From Mangrovimicrobium sediminis (GTDB lineage: Bacteria > Pseudomonadota > Gammaproteobacteria > Pseudomonadales > Halieaceae): a stretch of DNA of 64,000 nt. A program made the translations under genes and the position numbers. The notes under the pieces were generated by a model. It was not told where the DNA came from and searched no databases. It was given only the letters and a program-made list of their open reading frames with translations. This document shows positions 17,225 through 26,074 of the stretch, piece by piece. Location of the stretch: positions 248,001 to 312,000 of the forward strand of contig NZ_SRLE01000001.1 of the NCBI RefSeq assembly GCF_004745945.1, written 5' to 3'. The first letter of the stretch is position 1; every line of letters begins with the position of its first letter.

Positions 17225-20200
17225 TCAGTCGGCACTGGCCGTCCACAGCCCGATGCGCACGATGACGAATTCCGCAGGCTTGACCGGGGCGACGCCGATC
17301 TCGCAGATGAGCCTGCCGTTGTCGAGATCCGTCTGGGTCATGGTGGTGCGGTCACAGCGCACGAAGAAGGCCTGTTCCACCGTGGCGCCTTCCAGCGCGC
17401 CATTGCGCCATACCACGGTGAGGAAGTTGGTGATGGCGCGGCGCACCCGCGCCCACAGCGGTTCCTCGTTGGGTTCGAACACCACCCACTGCAGGCCGCG
17501 GTACAGCGAATGCTCCAGGAAAATCATCAGGCGGCGCACGTTGACGTACTTGTAATCGCTGTCGCTGGTGATGCAGCGCGCGCCCCACACCCGCAGGCCA
17601 CGATTGGACTCGCGGAAATCGCGCACCACGTTGATGTTGCGCGGGAACGGGTTGAGGATGTCCTGTTCGCGCTGGTTCAGGCTGCGGGTCAGGCCGGTGA
17701 TACCGCGCACCACCTCGTTGGCCGGCGCCTTGTGCACGCCGCGGGTGTTATCGACGCGCGCGTAGATACCCATCATGTGGCCGCTGGGCGGTATCGGCAT
17801 CTGCCGGATCGAGGCGAGGTTGGCCGGCAGTGGCTCGGGTATCGTCAGCCAGGGGTGGTAGAGCGCCGCATACTTGGTGTCGAACGCCTGCCGCTGGGCC
17901 TGCACATCGACCAGCGTGTCGCGGTCCGGCGCACGCGCATCGAGCACGGCGAAACGGTAGCGCTCGTTTTCGCAGTGGTTGATGACCGCCTGCTGCACAC
18001 CCACCGAGGTCTGGCCCGGCACTGCGACGATAGACACCTCGGGCACATTGCCCAGCGCGTGGATACCGCTGCGCAGGCGCGGCTCGTCACTGTTCACGCC
18101 CAGGTACATGGCATCCCCCTGGGCTTCGCCGATGATGCTGTCCAGCCCGTCGACGCCACCGGCCAGGGGCAGGCGGGCGGCGCGCAGCTGGCCGCTGTCG
18201 AGTTCGTCGGTCAACACCTCGGGACCGAGGCGGATGCTCTCCTCCACCGCCGTATTGCCCGCGGCGACATCGCGCACGCGGATGTAGCGCGACTCACCCT
18301 CGGAGCGACGGTCCCACAGGCGCAAGTCGATGCCGTCGTCGTCCTGGGGGTTGCCCGCAACCCAGGTGGTGCCGATGACCCGGTGAATGTAGCGGCTGTT
18401 GCGCGGATCCATGCAAACCAGGAAGCGCTCACTGTCGATCACGGTACTGTTGCGCGAGGGTACGGCGGGGTCGGGGCGCTGCAGCAGGTAGACGCTGAGC
18501 AGGAATTCCCGCGAACGCACCAGCAGGTTATCCGGAAGAACGTTGTGGGCCGTGATCACGTCGGCATGGGGGATGGCGGCCAGTTCGACCTCCCCCGCGG
18601 CGCGATCCACCGCAACAACTTTGGCCGCCGCGCCGATAAGCTCCTGCGTGCCCGGGTGCAGGAACTCGAGTACGGTGCCGGCCTCGACATTGGTGTAGTT
18701 GCTGAGTGAGATCACCGGGTTGAGTCCGTTCGCTGCGGTGAGTTGGGCCTGCACCAGACTGGTTTCCGGGTCCTCCACCGACACCTGCAGGCGGTTGCCC
18801 CAGGCGCCGCGGTCGAGTGCGAAGACCTCGATCACCGCTTCGCGTTCGACCAGCGCAGACCCCGCCTCATGACTGAAGTCCAGTGGGTCGGCCGGCTCGA
18901 GGGTGAGTTCCTGGATATCGGACAGGCCCGCCGGTGCCGGCGCCACGGGGTTGGCGTCAGCCAGTTCGTGGTAGAAGCTGCCACCGCCCGCAGCGCTGGC
19001 GCGCAACACCTCGCCTGCGGCATAGGTGGCGCCATCGTTGACGAAGAACGTGCCCTCCCCGGTCTCTCCGGACAGCACGACCAGTGCGGGCTGGCGGGCG
19101 GTGTTTACCACCGGCGTCGCCTGTCGCTGCACCAGCGTGCCCACGGCGAATTCCTGTGCCAATGGCGCGCTGAGTACCAGGTTGCCGCTGTCCGGTGCAG
19201 CGCCCCGGGCGCCGCTGATCGAGGCGATGGTCGCATACTCGGCATCCGCACCAGTGCCGATACGCAGCACGTCGCCCGCGGCCAGGCCGAGGCGGTTGTC
19301 CAGCGACAGCACCACGCGGCCCGCGTTGGCGACGCCGGTCAGTGCTTTCGCCGCGGGAGTTACCACGGTGCCTGGCGCCGGTGCACCGGACGGTAGTGTG
19401 GCCTGCATGACCACCAGCAGGGTGACGTCATCCACGCTCTGGATAAACCCGGTATCGACACCGACCGTCACCGGCATGCCGGCGGCCAGACCCTCGACGC
19501 TGTCCACGTAGAACTGCAGGTTGCTCGTTTGCGGCGCAGGCAGGGGCGGCGCCGCGACGGTGAGCACGCTGTGGTCACCCATGGCGACCAGCTCGAAACG
19601 AGTGCCGGCGCCGTAGTCGGCATAGGCCGGCAGGTCCAGGTCGAACTGGGACAGCGTGCCGATGCGCCGCACTTCCATGGCCGCGGTTCCGCTGTCTATC
19701 ACCACCAGGTTGCCCGCGGCGAAAGCGCCGAACAGGCTATCGAGGAACAGGAGGACCTCACCGGCGCTGGCGTCGATGTCCAGGCTCGCTGTAGTCGCCG
19801 GGGCGACCAGTTCGATGGCGTTGACCGGATCACCGGGGGCGTAGCCCATGGCCAACGGAGTGGCCAGTGTCAGCCGTACCGAGCCGCCGCCCAGAGCGTC
19901 GGCAGCGATCGCCACCACGTATTCAGCGCTACCGAGCGCGCCGATCTCAAACACCGCATTGCCCGGCAGCCCGAGCAGCGTGGTGGCATCGCCGGGTGAA
20001 CCGACGGCGGTCACGGTTATCGATGTCGCCCCGGCATTGGCCTGCACGGCAAGCTGGAAATCCCCGGTGAGATAGGCTGTGGTGTCCACGGTGCGCACGA
20101 CTTCATCGACCACTGCCGCCGCGGCATGGGACTGGCCGAGCGGGAAGTTGAGCGCGACATGCCGGTGCACATTGCTCACGCCACCGGCGGCGACCTGCCG

Positions 20201-20686
20201 GTATTCCGCGCGACTGCCCTCCCCCACCCGCACCCAGTCGCCGGCACTGACCGGCGTGGTGCCCAGGGTGTACAACAGGGGCGCATTGATGGCAGTGCCG
20301 CTGTCCTGGGGCGCCGCACGCAGCAAGCGGCGCTCTGCGGACGCCGGGCCGCCGCGGTCGAACAGGTCGCGCATGGCGAGGCTGGCATCCTGCGGCGCGA
20401 CACGGACCACATAGTCGCGGCGACCCTCGTTCTGGAAAAAGCCCTGCACGGCGTGCGGCAGGTAGGCGTGGGGCCGGCCGCCACCGTCGGTGAATTCGTC
20501 CAGCCGCAACTCGCCGCCGAACACGCGGCGATAGTCGCCGACGCTGGTCACCAGCACGGGCACGTTTTCCGGGCCGCGCTCGGTGACGCCGACCATACCT
20601 GCGGTACTGGTGCTGACACCCTCGATCGGCTTGGCGCCGGAGTTGACTTCCTCTACATAAACACCAGGTGATAGATACTCAGGCAT
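17225..20686 (-). CDS. Giant eCIS sheath protein 1 (1153 aa)
   Basis: ATG at 20686. The N-terminus (YLSPGVYVEEVNSGAKPIEG, then AVQGFFQNEGRRDYVVRVA) and C-terminal about 300 residues (PPSGHMMGIYARVDNTRGVH, then YVNVRRLMIFLEHSLYRGLQ and IGVAPVKPAEFVIVRIGLW) are a normal contractile sheath. Between residues about 130 and 700 is a large insertion of repeated beta modules. Their shared pattern is a hydrophobic strand, L-A-A-G-D-V-L-R-I-G-type turn, A-E-Y strand, then L-x-L-x-x-P-L and G-T-L-V. The insert would decorate the outside of the sheath. It is far longer than known eCIS sheaths of roughly 350-480 residues. The frame is intact throughout, so it is not a broken gene. Confidence 0.92.
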   Translation of the reverse strand: MPEYLSPGVYVEEVNSGAKPIEGVSTSTAGMVGVTERGPENVPVLVTSVGDYRRVFGGELRLDEFTDGGGRPHAYLPHAVQGFFQNEGRRDYVVRVAPQDASLAMRDLFDRGGPASAERRLLRAAPQDSGTAINAPLLYTLGTTPVSAGDWVRVGEGSRAEYRQVAAGGVSNVHRHVALNFPLGQSHAAAAVVDEVVRTVDTTAYLTGDFQLAVQANAGATSITVTAVGSPGDATTLLGLPGNAVFEIGALGSAEYVVAIAADALGGGSVRLTLATPLAMGYAPGDPVNAIELVAPATTASLDIDASAGEVLLFLDSLFGAFAAGNLVVIDSGTAAMEVRRIGTLSQFDLDLPAYADYGAGTRFELVAMGDHSVLTVAAPPLPAPQTSNLQFYVDSVEGLAAGMPVTVGVDTGFIQSVDDVTLLVVMQATLPSGAPAPGTVVTPAAKALTGVANAGRVVLSLDNRLGLAAGDVLRIGTGADAEYATIASISGARGAAPDSGNLVLSAPLAQEFAVGTLVQRQATPVVNTARQPALVVLSGETGEGTFFVNDGATYAAGEVLRASAAGGGSFYHELADANPVAPAPAGLSDIQELTLEPADPLDFSHEAGSALVEREAVIEVFALDRGAWGNRLQVSVEDPETSLVQAQLTAANGLNPVISLSNYTNVEAGTVLEFLHPGTQELIGAAAKVVAVDRAAGEVELAAIPHADVITAHNVLPDNLLVRSREFLLSVYLLQRPDPAVPSRNSTVIDSERFLVCMDPRNSRYIHRVIGTTWVAGNPQDDDGIDLRLWDRRSEGESRYIRVRDVAAGNTAVEESIRLGPEVLTDELDSGQLRAARLPLAGGVDGLDSIIGEAQGDAMYLGVNSDEPRLRSGIHALGNVPEVSIVAVPGQTSVGVQQAVINHCENERYRFAVLDARAPDRDTLVDVQAQRQAFDTKYAALYHPWLTIPEPLPANLASIRQMPIPPSGHMMGIYARVDNTRGVHKAPANEVVRGITGLTRSLNQREQDILNPFPRNINVVRDFRESNRGLRVWGARCITSDSDYKYVNVRRLMIFLEHSLYRGLQWVVFEPNEEPLWARVRRAITNFLTVVWRNGALEGATVEQAFFVRCDRTTMTQTDLDNGRLICEIGVAPVKPAEFVIVRIGLWTASAD

Positions 20687-20710
20687 GGTTCTTCTCCCAT
20701 CCTCGATTCA

Positions 20711-21901
20711 CTAAGCAAAAATAAAGTCCAGCCGGTTCCCCGCCAGTTCATAGTCCGGGCTGAACACCGTATTCACGTCCGCCGGCGCAAGTCCGTGACT
20801 CGCGCGCAGTTGCAGCATGGCCACCCGCGAAACCGGCGGCAGGCGGAAAAAACCCCGGGCGTCCGCGCTGACCTGGTACAGGGATGCGCGGTGGTACTCG
20901 GGGCTGCCCGCCCCGCTGATTTCAACCGTGCCATCCGCCAGCCCGGCGAGCGCATCGAGAAACACGGTCTGGTCCCCGGCAATACCATGGCGTGCCAGGT
21001 TGTTGCTGGCACCCGGCGCCTGGGCAACCACACGCACCGCCACACCGCCCAGCGCATGTTCACGACGCAACGGGTAGGCTAGCGTGATGGTGGCGGGCTG
21101 GGTGTCGGTGGAGGCGCCGTCTACCTGGGTGATCTCGAGGTACTCCACGCGCTCGGGGTCGCCGGGCTCGATCGCCAGCAACTGGCCCGGCGCGAGGTTT
21201 ACCCGATCCGACAGTCGCAGCCGGGTGGCGCCGGGGGCCGTCGCGGCGAGCAGTGTCTTCTCCTCGCCCGCCTGCATCACCAGGTCGCGCTGGCGCAGCT
21301 GGTCGACGCCGGCGCTGCGCGGGCGATACAGGCCCTGCGCCAGCGACAGGATATTCGGCGCCTCGATCACCGTCGGCGGGTCCACATCGGCCGCCGGGAA
21401 CCGGTGCCAGAGTCCGGTGAGCGTCACCGTCGCCGCGTTCAGGGGCGATGTGCTCGAGCCGTTGTCGAGCACACAGCGCCCGCTGATGACACTCGGTGCG
21501 CGGTGCAGGCCGACATCGCCAAGGTTCGCGGGGGCGAAGTGGTGCGGGTAATCCGCCGGGGCGCCCATCCCGGTGTTGAACGGTCCCAGCGTGGCGGTAA
21601 AGGTCTGCGCCAGGAAGCGGCGGCACACCACGGTCATGTCCAGCGCCACGCTGCCTGCAGCCAGCCCCGGAAAACGCCGTGCCGGGTTGCCCACTAGCCC
21701 CGCCACCGCATCCGCCGTCACCTGGCTGGAGACACCCTCGACCTCGGTGAGCAGGTGCAGGCGGGCGCTGACCGGGTTGCCGGTGAGCTCATCGGTAAAC
21801 CGCCCGAACATCAGTGCACGCATGCGATCGGCCATGGGCGGCAGGGTGTCCGGGCAATAGCGGTATTCGATACTCCCCACGGTTTCGCTGCGGCAGACCA
21901 T
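20711..21901 (-). CDS. Unrecognised beta-rich eCIS protein (396 aa)
   Basis: ATG at 21901, overlapping the TGA of the DUF4255 gene (ATGA). The N-terminal part (LMFGRFTDELTGNPVSARLH) resembles the opening strands of carboxypeptidase-regulatory-like beta sandwiches. Residues about 215-290 (LRLSDRVNLAPGQLLAIEPG, then PATITLAYPLRREHALGG) repeat the beta-module pattern of the giant sheath insertion. The C-terminus has VSADARGFFRLPPVSRVAML, again sandwich-like. No catalytic motif is seen. Placed between the cap gene and the sheath, it may coat or cap the sheath. The family is not known to me. Confidence 0.78.
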   Translation of the reverse strand: MVCRSETVGSIEYRYCPDTLPPMADRMRALMFGRFTDELTGNPVSARLHLLTEVEGVSSQVTADAVAGLVGNPARRFPGLAAGSVALDMTVVCRRFLAQTFTATLGPFNTGMGAPADYPHHFAPANLGDVGLHRAPSVISGRCVLDNGSSTSPLNAATVTLTGLWHRFPAADVDPPTVIEAPNILSLAQGLYRPRSAGVDQLRQRDLVMQAGEEKTLLAATAPGATRLRLSDRVNLAPGQLLAIEPGDPERVEYLEITQVDGASTDTQPATITLAYPLRREHALGGVAVRVVAQAPGASNNLARHGIAGDQTVFLDALAGLADGTVEISGAGSPEYHRASLYQVSADARGFFRLPPVSRVAMLQLRASHGLAPADVNTVFSPDYELAGNRLDFIFA

Positions 21902-22530
21902 CAGCTGTTGACCTCGGTAATCACGCCGTACTCGGGTTCCACCGACAACACCGGCCCCAGGTGTTCAGCGGCCTGGTTGGAGGCGATCAGCACCAGGCTG
22001 ACCTCGTAGGAAATGCACAACTGGTAGGAGCTTTCCATCGCGTCCCAGACCCGGGTGATCTCCTCCAGGTCCATGGGTTCCAGGCGCACCGTCAGGCGGC
22101 TGCCGGAACCGGCGAGGTCGCCACCCAGCAGCGCACCGTGCAGGACCGGCGTGTCGTGCAGGCTCTGCAACACCTTGCCGATGATGAACTGCTCCATGCC
22201 CGGGTCGTTGCCGCTGACTTCCGGATCGTTGACCACCGGGGTCATCAGGTAGTGCAGGCGCAGCGGCAGTGGGCGGTATTCGTAGGCGTCCGCCGCCACG
22301 CGCCGCGGCGGCTGGTTGAGCAGTTCCGGGTCGCGGGCGATGCGGTACAACCAGACCGACAGGCCGGCCTCGTTGCTGTCGGCCATCTCCTGCGGGGTGC
22401 GCGCCGAGAGCACCATGCTGCCGCCGGCACCGGAATCGAAAAACGGTCGCAGCAGCGGGTCGGCGACAAAACGGGAGGTGAGCAGGTCGAGCAGCGTTAC
22501 GGTGGTGGCATTGATGGCGCGGTAGCTCAC
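21901..22530 (-). CDS. DUF4255 family tail-terminator protein (Afp16/Pvc16-like)
   Basis: 209 aa from a GTG at 22530 that overlaps the preceding TGA (GTGA). The longer open frame to 22575 starts with an Arg-rich run that comes from antisense of low-complexity coding and is less likely. Sequence YRAINATTVTLLDLLTSRFV, then LSVWLYRIARDPELLNQPPR, LPLRLHYLMTPVVNDPEVSG and FIIGKVLQSLHDTPVL is the DUF4255 pattern. In Afp/PVC this protein caps the tube and sheath and sets their length. It is often near one end of eCIS operons. Confidence 0.92.
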   Translation of the reverse strand: MSYRAINATTVTLLDLLTSRFVADPLLRPFFDSGAGGSMVLSARTPQEMADSNEAGLSVWLYRIARDPELLNQPPRRVAADAYEYRPLPLRLHYLMTPVVNDPEVSGNDPGMEQFIIGKVLQSLHDTPVLHGALLGGDLAGSGSRLTVRLEPMDLEEITRVWDAMESSYQLCISYEVSLVLIASNQAAEHLGPVLSVEPEYGVITEVNS

Positions 22531-22916
22531 GGGTCGCTCCCGTCGCTGGAAGCGTCGCTGCACCCGTCGCTGCAACCAGGGTTAGCGCCGCTGACCGCGA
22601 GAATCATGTTGAGTACCGCCTCGCGACCGGCGTTACGCAGGAATGCGGTGAGATGGCCGTAGTCGTCCAGCCCGATAATCGGCAGCGCCTGCAGTTCCGG
22701 GTGCAGCGGTTTGAGGCCTTTTTCCGTCATGGCGATCTCGCGCATACCCAGGATCAGCACGTCCACCGGCGTTGACGCCACCAGCGCGGGCAGTTCCGCC
22801 ACGCTGTAAACCCCATCGACAATCTGGATGCGGCCGCTTTCTGCGGCGAGGTTTTGCAGAATCTCCACCAGCAGTTGCTGTGGCATTCCGGCGATGGCGC
22901 AGCGAACACTTTGCAT
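22527..22916 (-). CDS. Degenerate receiver-like protein, first gene of the eCIS operon
   Basis: 129 aa, ATG at 22916. The segment V-R-C-A-I-A-G-M-P-Q-Q-L-L, then ELPALVASTPVDVLILGMRE and HPELQALPIIGLDDYGHLTA, follows the beta-alpha order of a response-regulator receiver. The position of the phospho-acceptor Asp (after VDVLIL) is Gly, and no acidic pair is present after strand one. The C-terminus is a Cys/Ser/Asp-rich tail (CSDGCSDASSDGSDP). It overlaps the DUF4255 start by four bases. Its stop-gap of about 100 bases to the LuxR regulator suggests a shared regulatory unit. Receiver homology is a visual judgement; a different Rossmann-like fold is possible. Confidence 0.7.
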   Translation of the reverse strand: MQSVRCAIAGMPQQLLVEILQNLAAESGRIQIVDGVYSVAELPALVASTPVDVLILGMREIAMTEKGLKPLHPELQALPIIGLDDYGHLTAFLRNAGREAVLNMILAVSGANPGCSDGCSDASSDGSDP

Positions 22917-23022
22917 GGCCTCATCCTGGATGGCTGAGACTGGAGTATGGAAACTGGCCGGTAAGGTTTAAATGAATCCGCGGGTGGGAATTGGATGCAG
23001 GACCAAAAGGCCCGGGCAGTAT

Positions 23023-23748
23023 CTAGTTCCTGTACAGGGCGGGAGTGGGGTACCCGATCGAAAGATCTGGATCTGCCGCGCGCGAGGTGCGCAGGCGTGA
23101 GGCGGCCTGGTTGCGGTTATCCACCTCGAGCTTGAGCAGCAGGTTGTGCACGTGGTTCTTCACGGTGGAAACCTCGATATTCAGCTGCCGTGCGATCTGC
23201 TTGTTGGACAGGCCATCCTCGAGCAGGGCGGCAATCTGCTGCTCGCGCCGTGTCAGACGGGCGGGCGCAGGGGCGTCATCGGCGGCAGCCTGGATCTGGC
23301 GCGGTGTCGTAGCCGGTGGAGGTGCCGGCTCGCGCGGCGCCTGCAGCCCATTGAGAATGCAGGCCGTGATCTTCGGTGGACAGTAAAACTTGCCCTCCCC
23401 GGCGCAGACAACGGCCTCGACCAGTTCCTCGACCGATGCCTCGCGCAGGATGTACCCGGTGATACCCAGATGCGCGCACTGCAACAGGTCGTGTTCCTCA
23501 AAGGGCACGGCGAGGGCGACGATTCTCGATTCGGGACTGGCCTCGACGATAAGGCGCGCCAGTTCGCATGGCGCCGGCATGGTCATGTCCAGCAACACCA
23601 CATCCGGTTGTTGATCCCCCACCAGGGACTGCGCGCGCGCCAGGTCCGCCGCCGCCCCGAGCACGTCGATCGCCGCCTGGCGTGCAAAAATATGCTGCAG
23701 TCCTTCCGCGTAAATCCGGATATCTGAAAGGATCACGATACTGACCAT
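23023..23748 (-). CDS. NarL/LuxR-family response regulator, likely eCIS regulator
   Basis: 241 aa from the ATG at 23748, behind GGTGAGG; an upstream in-frame start at 23799 would add 17 unrelated residues. Receiver residues 1-120 contain QQPDVVLLDMTMPAP with the phospho-acceptor Asp, though strand one reads SIVILSDIRIYAEG with only one acidic residue. A flexible Pro/Ala linker leads to a LuxR helix-turn-helix (LTRREQQIAALLEDGLSNKQ, then IARQLNIEVSTVKNHVHNLL). The gene lies directly upstream of the injection-system operon on the same strand. That makes it the probable transcriptional regulator of the system. No cognate kinase is adjacent. Confidence 0.88.
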   Translation of the reverse strand: MVSIVILSDIRIYAEGLQHIFARQAAIDVLGAAADLARAQSLVGDQQPDVVLLDMTMPAPCELARLIVEASPESRIVALAVPFEEHDLLQCAHLGITGYILREASVEELVEAVVCAGEGKFYCPPKITACILNGLQAPREPAPPPATTPRQIQAAADDAPAPARLTRREQQIAALLEDGLSNKQIARQLNIEVSTVKNHVHNLLLKLEVDNRNQAASRLRTSRAADPDLSIGYPTPALYRN

Positions 23749-23800
23749 GGATACCTCACCCTGTGGGGGAATCACACACCTGGCGTCGCAGGCAATCATC

Positions 23801-23923
23801 GTGCATGGGACTTATACGGAACTCATGGTCGTGGTGGCGAGCGCGCTGCTCTCGCTGGTCCTTGGCATTATTGTGATTTTTCCGGCAGGCATGATCACAG
23901 GCCTGCTGGCTCATCCTTCCTGA
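23801..23923 (+). CDS. Possible small membrane peptide (about 32-40 aa)
   Basis: A short frame opens at GTG 23801 (or ATG 23825) and ends at 23923, divergent from the LuxR regulator. From the ATG the product is M-V-V-V-A-S-A-L-L-S-L-V-L-G-I-I-V-I-F-P and ends L-L-A-H-P-S, a single uninterrupted transmembrane helix. There is no convincing ribosome site, and composition alone could produce it by chance. I list it as a candidate only. Confidence 0.25.
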   Translation: MHGTYTELMVVVASALLSLVLGIIVIFPAGMITGLLAHPS

Positions 23924-24791
23924 AACGACCGCGGCCTGAAGAATAGCACAAGGAATTTGGGGCATTGATTACGCAATATTTCAACGAAGCTAGCGAGGAC
24001 TCGATTCCCGGTCACCGCGGACCTGGCGCCGCGCAACAGGCCTGGCTCAACAATCTGGCTACCAGCACGGGAAGCGGTTGAAAATCAACAGGATCGACAG
24101 TACCTGTGAGCCATGCGGAGGGGGAGCTCACGGCTTCCCTGGTCGCCAGGTGGAAGCGATGAAAGGGTCGATGTCGCCTGGAAAATATTTTTAGACGGAA
24201 TTGTTTTAAACAGACAGCGGCTTGTGCGGGCTACGGGTAACACGTGTCACCCATGAGGTCGGAACGGACAGATTGCAAACGCCTTCCAGCAAGATCGATT
24301 TCTTCTAAAAGAGTCAATTTGTTATGTGGCGAGTGCTGACTTTTATCAGAAATGGAGAGGCCTGATTTATCAAAGACGCATAAAAAAAAGAAAAAATAGA
24401 AGTACTCGCTATTCTTTAGGCCACCGTTATCACCAAAAATCGCCCTGACGACCTCGATTTTCCGGGTTGCCCTGTGTGACGCATGTTCCGGAAAACTGCA
24501 TACAGCCACACGTGATCCACTGTCCACAATGCGCAACAGATCAGCTTTTTCTCGATCCGGATTGCCGGAGACAAAATATTTTTTTTTGAAATTTTTTCTG
24601 GCGGCCCAATCCGGCCGCCAAGCGTGACTATACTGTTTTTTGTTCCGGCTTGTTACGTCTTGTTCCTGTAAGGCCTGGCGCTGATCTCGGCGTGATCGCC
24701 AGTGTTAACGCCCCGGGTGACCATCGAGAACGACAACCTGTCTATAACGACAAACAAATTCCACCAACCAAACCAAGGGAAGGACCCCAGC
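23924..24791. other. Long intergenic region without convincing genes
   Basis: About 870 bases between the eCIS regulator and the surface-protein gene. The stretch from about 24190 to 24620 is noticeably AT-richer than its surroundings. It contains homopolymer runs (T and A tracts near 24380-24400 and 24570-24600). A minus-strand open frame at 24231-24536 encodes a Phe-homopolymer peptide and is not credible. The leader of the 24792 gene lies at its right end. No tRNA or clear terminator is seen. Confidence 0.5.
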
Positions 24792-25310
24792 ATGCAATAC
24801 ATCCTAAAACTGGCAGTACTGTTCCTCGCACTCTGCAGCCTGCCATCGCAGGCCGCACTCATCGCCTATGACTGGCGCGGCGTTTCCGACAATGCGGTTT
24901 CCTGGGGTACGCTGGTGTTCGACTCGGATGATCTGAGCGCCGGCGTCAACCTGGTGGACAACCTGGTGAGTTGGGAGTTACACCTGATGACCACTGGCTC
25001 CCCGATGCAGGCGGACTGGAGCGATGCCACCGACGACCTGTTCGCCCTGAGCACCTTCCGTCTCGACGACGACCTGGAGGTCAAACGTGCGTTCCTGTGC
25101 ACCAACCGCTGCCAGGACGTCCCGATCCTGGCGGTCGGCAAACACATCTGGCAGGGGGGATTCCTGTTCGTGGGCCCGCTGGGCGGCATCGGATCCTGGT
25201 CGTCCCCCCGCGTGGTACCGATCCCGGCGGCGGGCTGGCTGTTCGGTTCCGCGCTGTTTGCGCTACTGGCGAGAAGGCGGCTGAGCGGCGTGAGGTCGCG
25301 GCCGGCCTGA
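24792..25310 (+). CDS. Secreted protein with VPxPA-type C-terminal sorting signal
   Basis: 172 aa; ATG at 24792 chosen because GGGAAGGACC precedes it and a signal peptide follows directly (ILKLAVLFLALCSLPSQAAL). The body is acidic and beta-rich, with a Cys pair (FLCTNRCQDV). The C-terminus is V-P-I-P-A-A-G-W-L-F-G-S-A-L-F-A-L-L-A followed by R-R-R. That is the tripartite motif, membrane helix and basic tail of VPLPA/PEP-CTERM proteins processed by exosortase. It is therefore likely a surface or exopolysaccharide-associated protein. Fold unknown; no exosortase in the window. Confidence 0.85.
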   Translation: MQYILKLAVLFLALCSLPSQAALIAYDWRGVSDNAVSWGTLVFDSDDLSAGVNLVDNLVSWELHLMTTGSPMQADWSDATDDLFALSTFRLDDDLEVKRAFLCTNRCQDVPILAVGKHIWQGGFLFVGPLGGIGSWSSPRVVPIPAAGWLFGSALFALLARRRLSGVRSRPA

Positions 25311-25316
25311 GTGAGT

Positions 25317-25393
<77 letters not shown>

Positions 25394-25492
25394 GGGTGAC
25401 GCGAGCGCGTGAAGGGGCGCAAGTATACCCGCAAGGCCCGGGGCGTTCCATGCTGCGGGTGCGCAACGGCGCGCAAGCGCCGGTAATCCCTG

Positions 25493-25999
25493 CTAGCGGA
25501 CAACCAGCGCGTTGGCGACATCGGGAACACTGCCATCCGGCACAGCCTGCGCATCGAGCATCTGCAGGTTGCGGTGTGGAGTGGACACCACGCCGGACAA
25601 CACCGCCGCCTGTTCAAACGCCGCCCGCGCCGCGGGTACATCGCCCATACGGTACTCGGCCACACCGAGGTTGTTGAAAGCGCGCCAGCGTGCACGGCCC
25701 GAGGCCATTTCGATGGAGCGCACGCAGTGGTGCTGCGCGTGCTGGGCATAGCCGTGCTCGAGCCAGGCGCGGCAGGCAATGTCGTGCCGCGCCACGCGTT
25801 CCGCGTGACTGTCGATACCCGTCGCGTTGGCGGCAAGGATGTCCAGCGCTGCCTTCGGCTCACCCAGGCGCAGGTGGCGCTGGGCTTCGCGCAGGTAGTC
25901 GTCCGCCGTGTCGGTGGTGGTCTGCGCCGCCGCCGGTAAGGCCGCGGTGACGGCCAGCAGGGCGAGCAGCAAGAATAAGTGTCGAATCGAACCCGCCAT
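25493..25999 (-). CDS. Small exported TPR-type protein
   Basis: 168 aa, ATG at 25999. An N-terminal signal peptide (LFLLLALLAVTAALPAAAQ) is followed by helical repeats resembling tetratricopeptides (DYLREAQRHLRLGEPKAALD, then FNNLGVAEYRMGDVPAARAA). About two to three TPR units fit. The protein probably acts in the periplasm as a scaffold. It stands alone between tRNA-Arg and the LysR gene and is divergent from the latter. No specific partner can be named. Confidence 0.8.
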   Translation of the reverse strand: MAGSIRHLFLLLALLAVTAALPAAAQTTTDTADDYLREAQRHLRLGEPKAALDILAANATGIDSHAERVARHDIACRAWLEHGYAQHAQHHCVRSIEMASGRARWRAFNNLGVAEYRMGDVPAARAAFEQAAVLSGVVSTPHRNLQMLDAQAVPDGSVPDVANALVVR

Positions 26000-26074
26000 G
26001 TGAGGACCTCCAGGTCACCGCTTGAGGTGGCAGGATCAGAATAGCTATGCTAAAAATGCATAACAATAAAGCAA

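Noticed and set aside
1-22916. Complete prophage
   Set aside because: No head, portal, terminase, integrase or lysis genes are visible, while the DUF4255, DUF5908-like and multiple sheath genes are eCIS marks.
24231-24536. 101-aa minus-strand open frame
   Set aside because: It contains a Phe homopolymer from an A-tract, has no ribosome site and no recognisable fold.
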